From contig CALUFM010000009.1 of assembly GCA_944319935.1 (NCBI GenBank), positions 1 to 64,000 of the forward strand: DNA of 64,000 nucleotides, read 5' to 3'. The notes under the pieces were generated by a model. It was not told where the DNA came from and made no database searches. It was given only the letters and a program-made list of their open reading frames with translations. This document shows, piece by piece, positions 36,435 to 45,118 of this stretch (position 1 is the first letter of the stretch; each line of letters begins with the position of its first letter). This DNA comes from an uncultured Prevotella sp. GTDB taxonomy: Bacteria > Bacteroidota > Bacteroidia > Bacteroidales > Bacteroidaceae. The position numbers were made by a program, and so were the translations under genes.

Positions 36435-36572
36435 TTGAGGAGTTAAGGAGTTGCGTAGTTAAGGAGTTAAGACTATAGTCTTGCTTCTTATTGCATAACT
36501 TTTTAACTCCTTGTTTTTAATACATATGTCTTAACTCCTTAACTCCTTAACTACGTAACTCCTTAACTCCTA
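36435..36572. repeat. Inverted word repeat (GGAGTTAA) between thi4 and thiE2
   Basis: Left arm (36439-36473) and right arm (36528-36570) are near-perfect complements made of GGAGTTAAGGAGTT and CGTAGTTAAGGAGTTAAGAC words; the right arm has one more 8-bp word. The loop holds a shorter inner copy (TTTTTAACTCCTTG). The following GTG start codon is 8 bp beyond the block. Confidence 0.92.
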
Positions 36573-36579
36573 ATAAAAA

Positions 36580-37179
36580 GTGCTTTGGCTCGCAATAACT
36601 TCCACTACGTTTTTCGCTGGTGAAGCCCAATTCATTCATCGTTTGTTCGCCCACGGCGTTGACATTGTGCATCTGCGCAAACCTGGGGCGTCAGAGGCAG
36701 ATTGTGCAAGATTGCTTGCCGATTTGTCGTCAGACGACCGCCATCGTATAGTAATCCATGATTTTTTCGAGCTTGCGGAGCCTTACGGCTTAAAAGGAAT
36801 ACATCTCAACGCGCGTCGCAGCACTGTGCCTGACGGCTGGCAGGGGCACGTCAGCCGCTCGTGCCATTCTTTGGAGGAAGTCAAACAGTATAAGAACGCT
36901 TGCGATTACGTCTTCCTTAGTCCAATTTTCGACAGTGTTTCAAAGCAAGGTTACGCCTCGGCGTTTGCTTATGAAACGCTGAAACAAGCGTCAGGCGACG
37001 GCATTATAGATGGCAAGGTTGTGGCACTCGGCGGCGTCACCCCCGATAAAATCGATTACTTACAACAATTAAACTTCGGCGGTGCAGCCATGCTCGGCTG
37101 CGTTAACCGCCTCGTTTCATTATCGGCAAATGGACAGCACGAAGCGTTAGAGGCGATAAGGCGGAGCATGAAAGGCTGA
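36580..37179 (+). CDS. Second thiamin-phosphate synthase/TenI-like protein
   Basis: 199 residues with a GTG start immediately after a repeat block. TIM-barrel motifs of the ThiE/TenI family are present: AHGVDIVHLRKPGASEADCA, RIVIHDFFELAEPYGLKGIH, HVSRSCHSLEEVKQYKNACD, YVFLSPIFDSVSKQGYAS and VVALGGVTPDKI. Since the cluster already has a ThiE domain in the ThiD fusion, this copy may be a TenI-type thiazole tautomerase-like or accessory protein, or a redundant synthase. It is the last gene of the riboswitch cluster, with the convergent membrane protein only 13 bp away. Confidence 0.83.
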   Translation: MLWLAITSTTFFAGEAQFIHRLFAHGVDIVHLRKPGASEADCARLLADLSSDDRHRIVIHDFFELAEPYGLKGIHLNARRSTVPDGWQGHVSRSCHSLEEVKQYKNACDYVFLSPIFDSVSKQGYASAFAYETLKQASGDGIIDGKVVALGGVTPDKIDYLQQLNFGGAAMLGCVNRLVSLSANGQHEALEAIRRSMKG

Positions 37180-37192
37180 TACCGCCTTGTTT

Positions 37193-38212
37193 TTAGTACT
37201 TTACTTTGTCTTTATATTTCACGAAAAGTGATGTAATTTCATCGACAGCAGTGTATGGAGTTAGTCGTGGAAACGAGTCTTTGGGTATCGTCAGGCGTGC
37301 CTTTGTTTCATTGGAGACAATTATATCATAAGATTCCATTATACCGCTAATGCTGTAATAAACGGAAATAGAGTCCTTGTTGTCGTTATCTGATAGGGTT
37401 AAGTATTGCCTTATTCTGTTTTTGGCGTCTTTAGGTGATGAAATAGTGTTTTCGTAATCGCTTGCCAGTTTTAATTTCCATCCGTTTTCGGGCAAGGTGC
37501 ATTCAAAATAATAATTTCTGAAGCTGCTTGCGTGTTTGAACTTGTCGGTTATCAATGCCTCGTTTTGTCGCGCTTTGCATCGGTATTTTACGGCGTCTGT
37601 CATTATTATTGTGCAGCTTTCGCCGTTTTCTTTTTCATTGGTCGCCGTGAAAACCAGTGCCCCTGCGTTTTCTTCTTCTGTCAATGAGAATAGCGCATTG
37701 TCATAAAAATCAGGTTCAAAAATACTGTTTGAGGTTGTTGTGAACGGGTACTCCACAATCCAGTAGGTTTTTCTTATATTGAAATGAGGATACCATGGGG
37801 AGAGAAAACCCCTTCCTATGCATACCGTGTAATGCTTGCTTGTAGCGTAATATGTCGTCCAAGAAAATGCGACAAAGAATATTATTGGTAAAGAAAGTAT
37901 GGCAAAAGCCAAGAATATGCGCAGGTACAGTTTTACCGCCCGGGTTTTCTCCGTGCGTATTCCGACAAAGAACGCCACGACGCCCGTCAGCCATGCCAGC
38001 AACACGGAGTTGCTCGTGATATTCCATCGAAGCTGGAAGTCAGTGTTCCATTCGATTATTATGCCTGCGACAGCCAACGCTAAGACGGCCAGATGTACCC
38101 TTGTCAGCCACAGGCATATGTCGCCACGCAGTTTCGTGCCTGTCCGCCGTCGCGTGTTTACGCCACATGTCACTGCCGCAGCAGTGAGCAAAGCCATGAT
38201 GTAGAAAGCCAT
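37193..38212 (-). CDS. Membrane protein with four N-terminal TM segments, function unknown
   Basis: 339 residues from ATG 38212 (MAFYIMALLTAAAVTCGVNT), with an AAGGAGGACGGC ribosome-binding site directly upstream. The longer open frame (to 38263) would start upstream of the -7 box TATATTTG (38252-38245), so it is rejected. Hydrophobic segments lie at about 3-16, 39-54, 71-86 and 98-116. The rest is a soluble, beta-rich and charged domain (about 140-339) with YNTISSPKDAKNRIRQYLTL-like helices (YENTISSPKDAKNRIRQYL). I recognise no family. The low GC content of the C-terminal half compared with its neighbours may indicate acquisition. Confidence 0.75.
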   Translation of the reverse strand: MAFYIMALLTAAAVTCGVNTRRRTGTKLRGDICLWLTRVHLAVLALAVAGIIIEWNTDFQLRWNITSNSVLLAWLTGVVAFFVGIRTEKTRAVKLYLRIFLAFAILSLPIIFFVAFSWTTYYATSKHYTVCIGRGFLSPWYPHFNIRKTYWIVEYPFTTTSNSIFEPDFYDNALFSLTEEENAGALVFTATNEKENGESCTIIMTDAVKYRCKARQNEALITDKFKHASSFRNYYFECTLPENGWKLKLASDYENTISSPKDAKNRIRQYLTLSDNDNKDSISVYYSISGIMESYDIIVSNETKARLTIPKDSFPRLTPYTAVDEITSLFVKYKDKVKY

Positions 38213-38244
38213 GCCGTCCTCCTTTCTTTGTGCCTTGATATATG

Positions 38245-38252
38245 CAAATATA
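38245..38252 (-). promoter_or_regulatory. -7 box TATATTTG for the membrane protein gene
   Basis: TATATTTG on the minus strand; predicted start near 38239, leaving a 27-nt leader with a clear Shine-Dalgarno site. It decides the start at 38212. Confidence 0.6.
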
Positions 38253-38332
38253 CAGTTTTTCATTCATATCCGTGTGTCGTGGATGTGTAAAAGTTCCTTT
38301 TTGTGCTTAAACTTACGTTGGTGTGCGTAATG

Positions 38333-38364
38333 TTTGGTGATTTTCAATGATTTACATATCTTTG
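38333..38364 (+). promoter_or_regulatory. Promoter TTTG-N20-TATCTTTG for fucO
   Basis: TTTG 38333-38336 and TATCTTTG 38357-38364; leader of about 90 nt before ATG 38460. Confidence 0.8.
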
Positions 38365-38459
38365 CACTCATAAATTGAAAGAGTTTTAATATCTTGATGA
38401 TAAAAATCGTAGAGCGGTGTTTTTAATTGAATCAATAACATAATTTAAAATTAGCAGAG

Positions 38460-39614
38460 ATGTATAGAATGATTTTGAACGAGACATCCTATTTCGGAAC
38501 AGGATGCCGTAAGAACATTGCCGTCGAGGCGGCGCGTCGTGGTTACAAGAAAGCATTTTTCGTAACAGACAAAGACCTTATACGCTTCCACGTTGCCGAC
38601 AAGGTGACGGAAGTGTTCGAGCAGAACCAAATTCCATACGAAGTGTATAGCGACGTGAAGGCAAACCCGACAATAGCCAACGTACAGAACGGCGTGGCGG
38701 CGTTCAAGGCTTCGGGTGCTGACTTCATCGTAGCCCTTGGCGGCGGTTCGGCCATCGACACCGCGAAAGGTATCGGCATAGTGGTTAACAACCCTGAGTT
38801 TGCCGACGTGAAATCACTTGAAGGCGTAGCCGACACCCATAACAAGGCCGTGCCCACGTTCGCGCTGCCCACTACGGCCGGCACTGGCGCAGAGGTGACA
38901 ATCAACTACGTCATAATAGACGAGGACGCGCAGAAGAAGATGGTATGCGTTGACCCCAACGACATTCCTGCGGTAGCCATAGTAGACCCCGAACTGATGC
39001 TCTCCATGCCTAAAGGACTGACCGCCGCAACGGGTATGGACGCCCTCACGCACGCCATCGAAAGCTTCATCACGCCTGGAGCGTGGGTAATGTCAGACAT
39101 GTTCGAGGTGAAAGCCATCGAACTGATAGCCCAAAACTTGAAGGCTGCCGTTGACAACGGAAGCGACCTTGCAGCCCGCGAGGCCATGTCGCAGGCGCAG
39201 TATATCGCCGGCATGGGCTTCAGCAACGTGGGTCTCGGCATCGTCCACTCTATGGCTCATCCCTTGGGCGCGCATTATGACACGCCCCACGGCGTGGCCA
39301 ACGCCCTGCTGTTGCCATACGTTATGGAATACAACGCCGAGTCGCCCGCCGCTCCCAAGTATATCAAGATAGCCGAGGCAATGGGAGTTGACACCAAGGG
39401 CATGACCGAGGCTGAGGGTGTACAGGCCGCCATCGAGGCTGTCCGCAAGCTCTCGTTGAGCATCGGCATACCGCAGAAATTGCACGAAATCGGCGTGCGC
39501 GAGGAAGACCTTCACCAGCTCGCCATCGACGCTTTCAACGACGTTTGCACCGGCGGCAATCCCCGTCCCACATCGGTTGAAGACATCGAAGCCCTGTATC
39601 ACAAGGCGTTCTGA
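38460..39614 (+). CDS. fucO: Iron-containing alcohol dehydrogenase, lactaldehyde reductase type
   Basis: 384 residues, the usual FucO length. Group III dehydrogenase motifs: YFGTGCRKN, FIVALGGGSAIDTAKGIGI (NAD-binding, about 88-106), FALPTTAGTGAEVTINYVI, GMDALTHAIESFI (metal-binding Asp and His, about 197-209) and SMAHPLGAHYDTPHGVANAL (about 264-283, metal-binding His). The closest recognisable type is L-1,2-propanediol oxidoreductase (lactaldehyde reductase) of fucose and rhamnose fermentation; other short alcohols are possible. It is a single transcription unit with its own promoter and terminator. Confidence 0.92.
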   Translation: MYRMILNETSYFGTGCRKNIAVEAARRGYKKAFFVTDKDLIRFHVADKVTEVFEQNQIPYEVYSDVKANPTIANVQNGVAAFKASGADFIVALGGGSAIDTAKGIGIVVNNPEFADVKSLEGVADTHNKAVPTFALPTTAGTGAEVTINYVIIDEDAQKKMVCVDPNDIPAVAIVDPELMLSMPKGLTAATGMDALTHAIESFITPGAWVMSDMFEVKAIELIAQNLKAAVDNGSDLAAREAMSQAQYIAGMGFSNVGLGIVHSMAHPLGAHYDTPHGVANALLLPYVMEYNAESPAAPKYIKIAEAMGVDTKGMTEAEGVQAAIEAVRKLSLSIGIPQKLHEIGVREEDLHQLAIDAFNDVCTGGNPRPTSVEDIEALYHKAF

Positions 39615-39632
39615 TTGTTTCTTTATATCATA

Positions 39633-39667
39633 CAGCCACGGATTCTCAAATCCGTGGCTGTTTTTTT
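39633..39667 (+). terminator. Terminator of fucO
   Basis: Arms CAGCCACGGATT and complement (39633-39644, 39649-39660), loop CTCA, followed by TTTTTTT. Confidence 0.92.
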
Positions 39668-39730
39668 GTCGTTATTGGCGATTATGGCTTGTTCGTTCTT
39701 ATTTGTGAGAACAAAGAAAAATTTTTATCT

Positions 39731-40330
39731 TCATTCCTCCCCGTTGTCAATCTTTTTTATAACCCGGCACGGATTACCCACTGCCACGCAGTTGTCTGGC
39801 ACTGAGCGGGTTACTACGCTGCCCGCTCCGATTACGCTGTTGCGCCCGATAGTCACGCCAGGCAGCACGATGACACCGCCTCCGAGCCACGCGCCGTCGC
39901 ATATTTTCACGGGCTTTGCGTATGTAACGCAAAACTCATCGTCGTCTCGACCCGTGTCGGGCAGTGTGCGCTCGGCGAAGCGGACGGAGTGTGTGGCGGT
40001 GTAGATTTGCACGTTGGAGGCGATGAGTACGTTGTCGCCTATTTCGATGATGTTGTTGTCAACGAAGGTGCAGTTCATGTTGATTATTACGCGGTCGCCG
40101 ATGAGTATGTGGCGGCCGTATTCGCAGTGGAAGTCTATGTCTATGTGTACGTTGCGTCCGATGCGCCCCAGCATCCTTTTCAAGATTTCCATGCGTGCGG
40201 CGCGGTCGCCGGGGTCGGTCTCGTTCAGTTGTTTCGTCAGCCGTTTGGCGTTCAGTGCCATAGCCGCAAGCTCAGGGTCGCCGCCGTTGAAAGGCTCTCC
40301 GCCCAAGCATTTTTCAAGTTCTGTTTTCAT
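39731..40330 (-). CDS. Hexapeptide-repeat O-acetyltransferase (maltose/galactoside acetyltransferase type)
   Basis: 199 residues. The N-terminal mac domain (MKTELEKCLGGEPFNGGDPE) is followed by a left-handed beta-helix of hexapeptides: IGRNVHIDIDFHCEYGRHIL, IGDRVIINMNCTFVD, IGDNVLIASNVQIYTATHSV (catalytic His in THSV), ICDGAWLGGGVIVLPGVTIG and VGNPCRVIKKI at the end. It transfers acetyl from acetyl-CoA to a sugar hydroxyl; the sugar cannot be told. A -7 box TATATTTG lies at 40403-40396. Confidence 0.92.
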   Translation of the reverse strand: MKTELEKCLGGEPFNGGDPELAAMALNAKRLTKQLNETDPGDRAARMEILKRMLGRIGRNVHIDIDFHCEYGRHILIGDRVIINMNCTFVDNNIIEIGDNVLIASNVQIYTATHSVRFAERTLPDTGRDDDEFCVTYAKPVKICDGAWLGGGVIVLPGVTIGRNSVIGAGSVVTRSVPDNCVAVGNPCRVIKKIDNGEE

Positions 40331-40395
40331 GGTTTAATTGAGGATGGATAATTGGGAATTGAAAATTATGATTACCTGCAAGGTCTTCTTTAATG

Positions 40396-40403
40396 CAAAT
40401 ATA
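40396..40403 (-). promoter_or_regulatory. -7 box TATATTTG for the acetyltransferase gene
   Basis: TATATTTG on the minus strand, 66 bp before the ATG at 40330. The -33 element is not clear. Confidence 0.5.
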
Positions 40404-40455
40404 GGCATTTACGTGGAAAACAGACCTTATGAAGTGTTGATTTATGTTAATTTTC

Positions 40456-40523
40456 GGGGGGGGGGGTAAAAGGCAAAATGCTGTTTTCTTGTTTGCGTGT
40501 AAGGCATTGTTTGCATACCTTTG
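40456..40523 (+). promoter_or_regulatory. G11 tract followed by promoter TTTG-N20-TACCTTTG
   Basis: Eleven G (40456-40466) sit between GTTAATTTTC and TAAAA. Downstream, TTTG (40492-40495) and TACCTTTG (40516-40523) with 20 bp spacing form a strong promoter pointing to the receptor gene at 40752, giving a leader of about 220 nt. The 421-bp gap 40331-40751 otherwise shows only a degenerate GGCCTTTTGG/CCAAAAGACGGCC hairpin at about 40647-40671. Confidence 0.65.
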
Positions 40524-40751
40524 TGTGTCGGAAAACGGGTGCTTGCGGGACGGAGTGATGCCTCCGTGCAACCCATTGACAATCAAGGGCTTTGCGAAAG
40601 ACTGCCTCTTACGCTGCAAAAGGTGGCTTTTTAGAGTGCGATAGATGGCCTTTTGGAAGCCAAAAGACGGCCAACGACTGACTGGAACTGGCTCTGCCGT
40701 GCAACTTTTTCACGACAAACTACGTCTAATGGATATAAAACATCATAACAA

Positions 40752-43088
40752 ATGGCATATATGAACACATTTACAAGGTTTTCCGCGCTGTGCTGTTGCG
40801 CTCTTTTGGCGCACTCCATGGTGGCGCAAACGGTTACGGGGCGCGTGGTTGACGGCGACGGGCGGCCTTTGCCTTACGCCAACGTGGTAGCCATGTCGCT
40901 GCCCGATTCGGCCTTTGTCGCCGGTGTGATGACCCGTGACGACGGCACGTTCACGCTCGATGCCAAAGGGGCGGGTCGCCTGTTGCGCTTCTCGTCGGTA
41001 GGGTATAAGACCGTGTTTGCCGACGTGAAAGGCGACATCGGCACTGTGCGCCTCGACGCCTTGGCGCAAGTTTTGGGCGAAGTGGTAGTGAAGAGCGACC
41101 TGCCCAAGACGCGCCTGAAGGGCGAGGGCATGGTGACGGGCGTCGGCGGGACGATACTTGAACACGCCGGAACCATGGAGCGGCTGCTCGACCGCATACC
41201 CAACGTGTCGGACAGGAACGGCGAAATAGAGGTGTTCGGGCGCGGAAAGCCCGAGATGTACATCAACGGCCGCAAGGTGAGAGACAAGTCGGAGCTTGAC
41301 CGCCTGAACCCAGACAACATACAAGACGTTGAGGTAATCACCAACCCCGGCGCACGTTACGACGCCAGCGTGACGTCAGTAATCCGCATACGGACGAAAA
41401 AAGCCGTGGGCGACGGCTTCAGCCTTGACAACCGTTTGTTCGGGGAGGTGAATGATTACGGCTATCTCGTAGGCGAGGACAACCTCAACATGAACTACCG
41501 CGCGGGCGGGCTTGACGTCGGCGCGACGCTCCGCGCCAACAAATGGGCAAGTCCCGACCCGAAGACCATTGAGCAAATCACCCATTTAGAGGATACCTGG
41601 CGGCAGCATAGCGAGATAGACCAGGTGTATAAGGACGAAAGCCTCTACGCACGTTTAGCGGTAAGCTATATGTTCAATGAGAACCATTCCGTCGGCATAA
41701 GTGCCAGCTACCGCCGCCAGCCGTGGAACAAGCCGCACGGCTATATGGAGTCAACGCTCATGCAAGACGATGTCCAGACGGAGCAGCTCCGCAGCGACTA
41801 TACAGGCTCTTCACAGACTACAACGCTGCAAGGCAACGCTTATTACACAGGCAAAATAGGCCGATGGAATATTGATTTCAACACTGATTGGATGTATGCG
41901 AAGACAAACTCGACGATGAACACCGTAGAAGATTACACCGAGACGGGGCAACCGACTGAACACAATGACGTGACCAGGAACACCGTTCCGCGCAGCAACC
42001 TCATAGCTTCAAAGCTTGTTTTGACAACACCGCTGCTTGGCGGGGAGCTGTCTTTCGGCGGCGAATACTCTTATTCCACGCGCAAGTCGGTCTACACGGT
42101 GATGCCCAAGGGCATCATCGACGACGACCGCAGCCGCACGGAGGAAGGACTCACCACGGCGTTCGTGGAGTATGGTCGGCAGTTCGGCCTTGTGGCGGCG
42201 CAGGTCGGGTTGCGTTACGAGTACGTGGACTTCGACTATTACGAGGACGGCGTGCGCAAGCCGGAGCAGAGCAAGACTTACGGCGACCTGTTCCCGTCGG
42301 TCGCATTCTCGGCGATGCTGGGCAAGGTAGGCCTCCAGCTCGGTTATTCCGCCGACATACGCCGCCCCTCTTATGACCAGCTTCGCAGTAACATTAACTA
42401 CGACAACCGCTATACCTATGAGGGCGGAAACCCCTTCCTGCAACCCACGAAGAGCCATAACGTCAACTTCGCGGCCTCGTACAAGTGGCTGATGTTCAGC
42501 GCGGGGTTCTCCCATATCACAGACCCCATCATTCAGTACGGCAAGACTTACAAGGACGACCCGGCCGTGGCACTTTTCACCGAGGTGAATGGCGAGGCTT
42601 ACGACAACGTATATGCCTCGCTCAACCTGCGTCCCACGTTCGGCTTCTGGCATCCTTCGCTGATGCTCGGCGTGCAGAAGCAGTGGTTCAAGATGGACGT
42701 CTACGGCCATAACCCGCTCGACAACCCCTTGGCTACGTTCCGTTTTGACAACACGTTTGACGCCAAGCTGTGCGAGATTTCGTTCAACATGAGTTGTACG
42801 ACTACCGGCGCAGAGGAGAACTACTACATGCGCAAACCGTCGTTCCGTGCCGACTTGTCACTATACAAGTCGTTCCTGAAAGACAAGCTGTCGCTCTCTT
42901 TTTATGTTGCCGACCTGTTCAAGACCAGTAAGAACAGCGTTGTCACGTATTACGGGGCGATGCGTGAGTCTGTCTACGAGCCGAAAGCACTGCGCAACAT
43001 CAACCTCACCGTGCGTTACAAATTCAACGTTGGCAGCAACAAATACAAGGGCACAGGCGCAGGAGCAGGGCAGAAGAGCAGGCTTTGA
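40752..43088 (+). CDS. TonB-dependent-receptor-like outer membrane beta-barrel protein (OMP_b-brl_3 type)
   Basis: 778 residues from ATG 40752, or 775 from the ATG at 40761 (MNTFTRFSALCCCALLAHSM). After the signal peptide come a carboxypeptidase-regulatory-like beta-sandwich (about 26-100, TVTGRVVDGDGRPLPYANVV), a plug-like domain (about 110-220, RLLDRIPNVSDRNGEIEVFG and KPEMYINGRKVRDKSELDRL) and a large barrel (about 225-778). The TonB box is not evident. The barrel ends in NINLTVRYKFNVG. Such receptors differ from SusC and have been linked to uptake of peptides or metal chelates; the substrate is unknown. No SusD partner is present. Confidence 0.87.
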   Translation: MAYMNTFTRFSALCCCALLAHSMVAQTVTGRVVDGDGRPLPYANVVAMSLPDSAFVAGVMTRDDGTFTLDAKGAGRLLRFSSVGYKTVFADVKGDIGTVRLDALAQVLGEVVVKSDLPKTRLKGEGMVTGVGGTILEHAGTMERLLDRIPNVSDRNGEIEVFGRGKPEMYINGRKVRDKSELDRLNPDNIQDVEVITNPGARYDASVTSVIRIRTKKAVGDGFSLDNRLFGEVNDYGYLVGEDNLNMNYRAGGLDVGATLRANKWASPDPKTIEQITHLEDTWRQHSEIDQVYKDESLYARLAVSYMFNENHSVGISASYRRQPWNKPHGYMESTLMQDDVQTEQLRSDYTGSSQTTTLQGNAYYTGKIGRWNIDFNTDWMYAKTNSTMNTVEDYTETGQPTEHNDVTRNTVPRSNLIASKLVLTTPLLGGELSFGGEYSYSTRKSVYTVMPKGIIDDDRSRTEEGLTTAFVEYGRQFGLVAAQVGLRYEYVDFDYYEDGVRKPEQSKTYGDLFPSVAFSAMLGKVGLQLGYSADIRRPSYDQLRSNINYDNRYTYEGGNPFLQPTKSHNVNFAASYKWLMFSAGFSHITDPIIQYGKTYKDDPAVALFTEVNGEAYDNVYASLNLRPTFGFWHPSLMLGVQKQWFKMDVYGHNPLDNPLATFRFDNTFDAKLCEISFNMSCTTTGAEENYYMRKPSFRADLSLYKSFLKDKLSLSFYVADLFKTSKNSVVTYYGAMRESVYEPKALRNINLTVRYKFNVGSNKYKGTGAGAGQKSRL

Positions 43089-43090
43089 TT

Positions 43091-43172
43091 GAATTAAAAA
43101 TTAAGAGTTAAGAATTAAGAAAATTACCAACAAGGCATATCTTCTTAATTCTTAACTCTTAATTTTTAATTC
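43091..43172. repeat. 31-bp perfect inverted word repeat (AATTAAGAGTTAAG)
   Basis: Arms 43091-43121 and 43142-43172 are exact complements, built from GAATTAAAAATTAAGAGTTA-type words; loop AATTACCAACAAGGCATATC (20 bases) contains the ATGCCTTGT core on the minus strand. A further half copy follows at 43178-43197. Confidence 0.96.
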
Positions 43173-43201
43173 AAAAGCTCTTAACTCTTAATTCTTTTTC
43201 G

Positions 43202-43209
43202 TATTTTTG
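43202..43209 (+). promoter_or_regulatory. -7 box TATTTTTG directly before fic
   Basis: TATTTTTG ends five bases before the fic ATG at 43214, so the transcript would be leaderless or nearly so. No TTTG is found near -33, where the word repeat lies. Confidence 0.45.
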
Positions 43210-43213
43210 CGTT

Positions 43214-43774
43214 ATGAAAAACAACGGAAAAGACATTGATAGACAAAGTCTTGAACAGGCAAAGGCCTTGTTTGAAACGGGCGAAATAGACCTTATAGAG
43301 GTAGGAACGGTCGGTGGTTTATGTAACATTCACCGTAGGTTGTTCGGCGGATTATATGATTTTGCGGGCAAAATCCGCACCTTGAACATCTCAAAAGGTG
43401 GTTTCCGCTTCGCCAACTGCCTGTATCTTGACGCAATTCTGCCCATCATCGAGAAAATGCCTGAAGGCACTTTCGAGGAAATTATAGCAAAGTATGTTGA
43501 GATGAACATCGCCCATCCGTTTATGGAAGGCAACGGACGGGCCACCCGTATATGGCTCGACATGATGCTGAAACGCAGCCTCGGCCGAGTGGTTGAATGG
43601 CAGAAGGTGGATAAGGACATGTATCTTCAGGCCATGGAACGCAGCCCAATCAACGACCTTGAGTTGCGTGTGCTGCTTCAACCGGCGTTGACCGACCGCA
43701 CGGATGACCGTGAAATAATCTTCAAAGGCATTGAGCAGTCGTATTATTACGAGGGGTATTCAAGTGGAAATTAA
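43214..43774 (+). CDS. fic: Fic-domain AMP-transferase, class III (C-terminal autoinhibition)
   Basis: 186 residues. The Fic active-site motif HPFMEGNGR is at 101-109 (catalytic His101, anion-hole GNGR). The beta-flap region ([17 protein letters not shown]) and the short N-terminal helix fit small Fic proteins such as Neisseria NmFic. The C-terminal SYYYEG (176-181) matches the inhibitory motif [S/T]xxxE[G/N], which in class III enzymes is on the last helix and blocks ATP binding until released. It probably modifies a host-cell or own target protein by adenylylation; no antitoxin gene is adjacent. It is bracketed by word repeats on both sides, suggesting insertion as a cassette. Confidence 0.9.
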   Translation: MKNNGKDIDRQSLEQAKALFETGEIDLIEVGTVGGLCNIHRRLFGGLYDFAGKIRTLNISKGGFRFANCLYLDAILPIIEKMPEGTFEEIIAKYVEMNIAHPFMEGNGRATRIWLDMMLKRSLGRVVEWQKVDKDMYLQAMERSPINDLELRVLLQPALTDRTDDREIIFKGIEQSYYYEGYSSGN

Positions 43775-43890
43775 GGGTTAAGAATTAAGATTTAAGAAAA
43801 TATGACCTGTTGACAATGCACTTTGCTTCTTGTTTTTAACCGTTTATTTTCAAAGCAAATCATAATTCTCAATTATCAATTCTTAACTTT
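43770..43890. repeat. Word-repeat block (TTAAGAATTAAG) after fic
   Basis: Left words AATTAAGGGTTAAGAATTAA; right words AATTCTCAATTATCAATTCT and CTTAACTTTCAATTAATG running into the next start codon. The fic stop codon lies at its left edge. Confidence 0.85.
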
Positions 43891-43896
43891 CAATTA

Positions 43897-44853
43897 ATGA
43901 AAATACTATCAAAACTCGGCAACGAGACGCTGATGCAGCGCGAGAAGACGGCCTTCCTGTGTTCTCGGAAGACGCCTGACGGACTGGAATACCTTGTCGG
44001 CAAGTGGCTGCTTGGGCTTTCCGATGGGCGCGATTGCATAATGTGCGGCAACCAGTCGCCCATGGAGCGCGCCGTGTTCACCATGCTTTTGCAGCGCAAC
44101 ATACCGACAATTCTCTGCCTTGCGGAGGCCATGCCCGCCCGATGGGGCGATGACGTGCGTGACGCTTTGGCGGCAGGAAGGCTGCTGGTGATAACCCATT
44201 GTGACGCGAGCGTTCACAACGTGACGGCTCGTTCGGCGTTTGACAGGAACGTGCTGATGATGTCTTTGGCGCAGAAAATCGTCGTGGGATGTTGCACCAA
44301 GGGCGGAAAGCTTGAGCGGGCGTTGGCCGGTTTTGACAACGTTGAGTATCTTGCCAACGGCCAGCCGTGGCTTGGCAGGATGGAAGAGGTCAAGCAAGAA
44401 CAGGCCAAATGTGAAGTTAAGCGCGGCAGGTTGGGGCAGTGGAGCAGGGCGTTGAGGCTCAGGCGGGGCACAATATACCTTGACTTCAACGACAGCGGGG
44501 CCGAAACATACTTCAAGATAACCCATAGCGTGTCGGCCGAAGGCGGCGAATACAGGCGGCAGACGCTGTTCTTCGACTGTAAGGAGCTTGCCGAATATCT
44601 TTCAGCCATGCGCCTTTTGGACGGCAAACTGCGTTCAGGTGAGGGCGTTCCGCCAGGATTGATGGTCTCGTCGCTCAGCGGCGACATTACGTTTGCCGTT
44701 GCGCAGAGCGGCGGCGCAACGCTTCTCGCCGTCACGCAGAGGAAAGAATATGACGGCGGAAAGCAACGTGTCAACACCGTCTCGCTTGCGGTTGGCGAGC
44801 TGCCTATGCTTGTAAAGGGCGTGGAAGAGGCTTTGCAAGAGTGGAGAAAGTAA
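43897..44853 (+). CDS. SLOG/DprA-like Rossmann protein with unassigned C-terminal domain
   Basis: 318 residues, cytoplasmic. Residues about 1-165 look like a SLOG (DprA/LOG-related) Rossmann domain: LGLSDGRDCIMCGNQSPMER, IPTILCLAEAMPARW, RLLVITHCD and KIVVGCCTKGGKLERAL follow the strand-loop order of the DNA-processing family. Residues about 195-318 form a second beta-rich domain (RRGTIYLDFNDSGAETYFKI, then QTLFFDCKELAEYLSAM) that could bind nucleic acid, as its layout recalls PUR-type domains; this is tentative. It is preceded by the fic gene and a repeat. No other competence gene is present. Confidence 0.7.
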   Translation: MKILSKLGNETLMQREKTAFLCSRKTPDGLEYLVGKWLLGLSDGRDCIMCGNQSPMERAVFTMLLQRNIPTILCLAEAMPARWGDDVRDALAAGRLLVITHCDASVHNVTARSAFDRNVLMMSLAQKIVVGCCTKGGKLERALAGFDNVEYLANGQPWLGRMEEVKQEQAKCEVKRGRLGQWSRALRLRRGTIYLDFNDSGAETYFKITHSVSAEGGEYRRQTLFFDCKELAEYLSAMRLLDGKLRSGEGVPPGLMVSSLSGDITFAVAQSGGATLLAVTQRKEYDGGKQRVNTVSLAVGELPMLVKGVEEALQEWRK

Positions 44854-45004
44854 GCGGCCAAACGTCAGGCACCTGTCTCCGCCGTCCCGAAAGGGGTGGT
44901 CTTGATATGGCACAAGTGCTTTGTTTTCTGTTAATTAATAGTAAAGTACGGCTTAAAACGCCATTGTTTGCGGCAATGGCGTTATTTTTGTATCAGTAAA
45001 AACA

Positions 45005-45112
45005 GTATGTGGCGGCGGCAAAGGGAAACTTGCTTGCCGGCTTGTTTCTTGCAACTTGTCAACAGAAAGAGGCTCCCTTGTCTGCCCGTCACTCGTAACT
45101 TGTCAAATCAAA
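45005..45112. repeat. Word-repeat block (CTTGTCTG family)
   Basis: Words GGGAAACTTGCTTGCCGGCT, CTTGTTTCTTGCAACTTGTC and CCCTTGTCTGCCCGTCACTC follow each other; the arms are not well paired. It gives a false 21-residue extension to the next gene. A -7 box TATTTTTG is at 44983-44990, just left of the block. Confidence 0.8.
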
Positions 45113-45118
45113 AGAAAT

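Noticed and set aside
40444..40644. 66-codon ORF over the G11 tract
   Set aside because: It begins inside the leader region, contains the homopolymer, overlaps a strong promoter and ends without a partner; composition is that of non-coding sequence.
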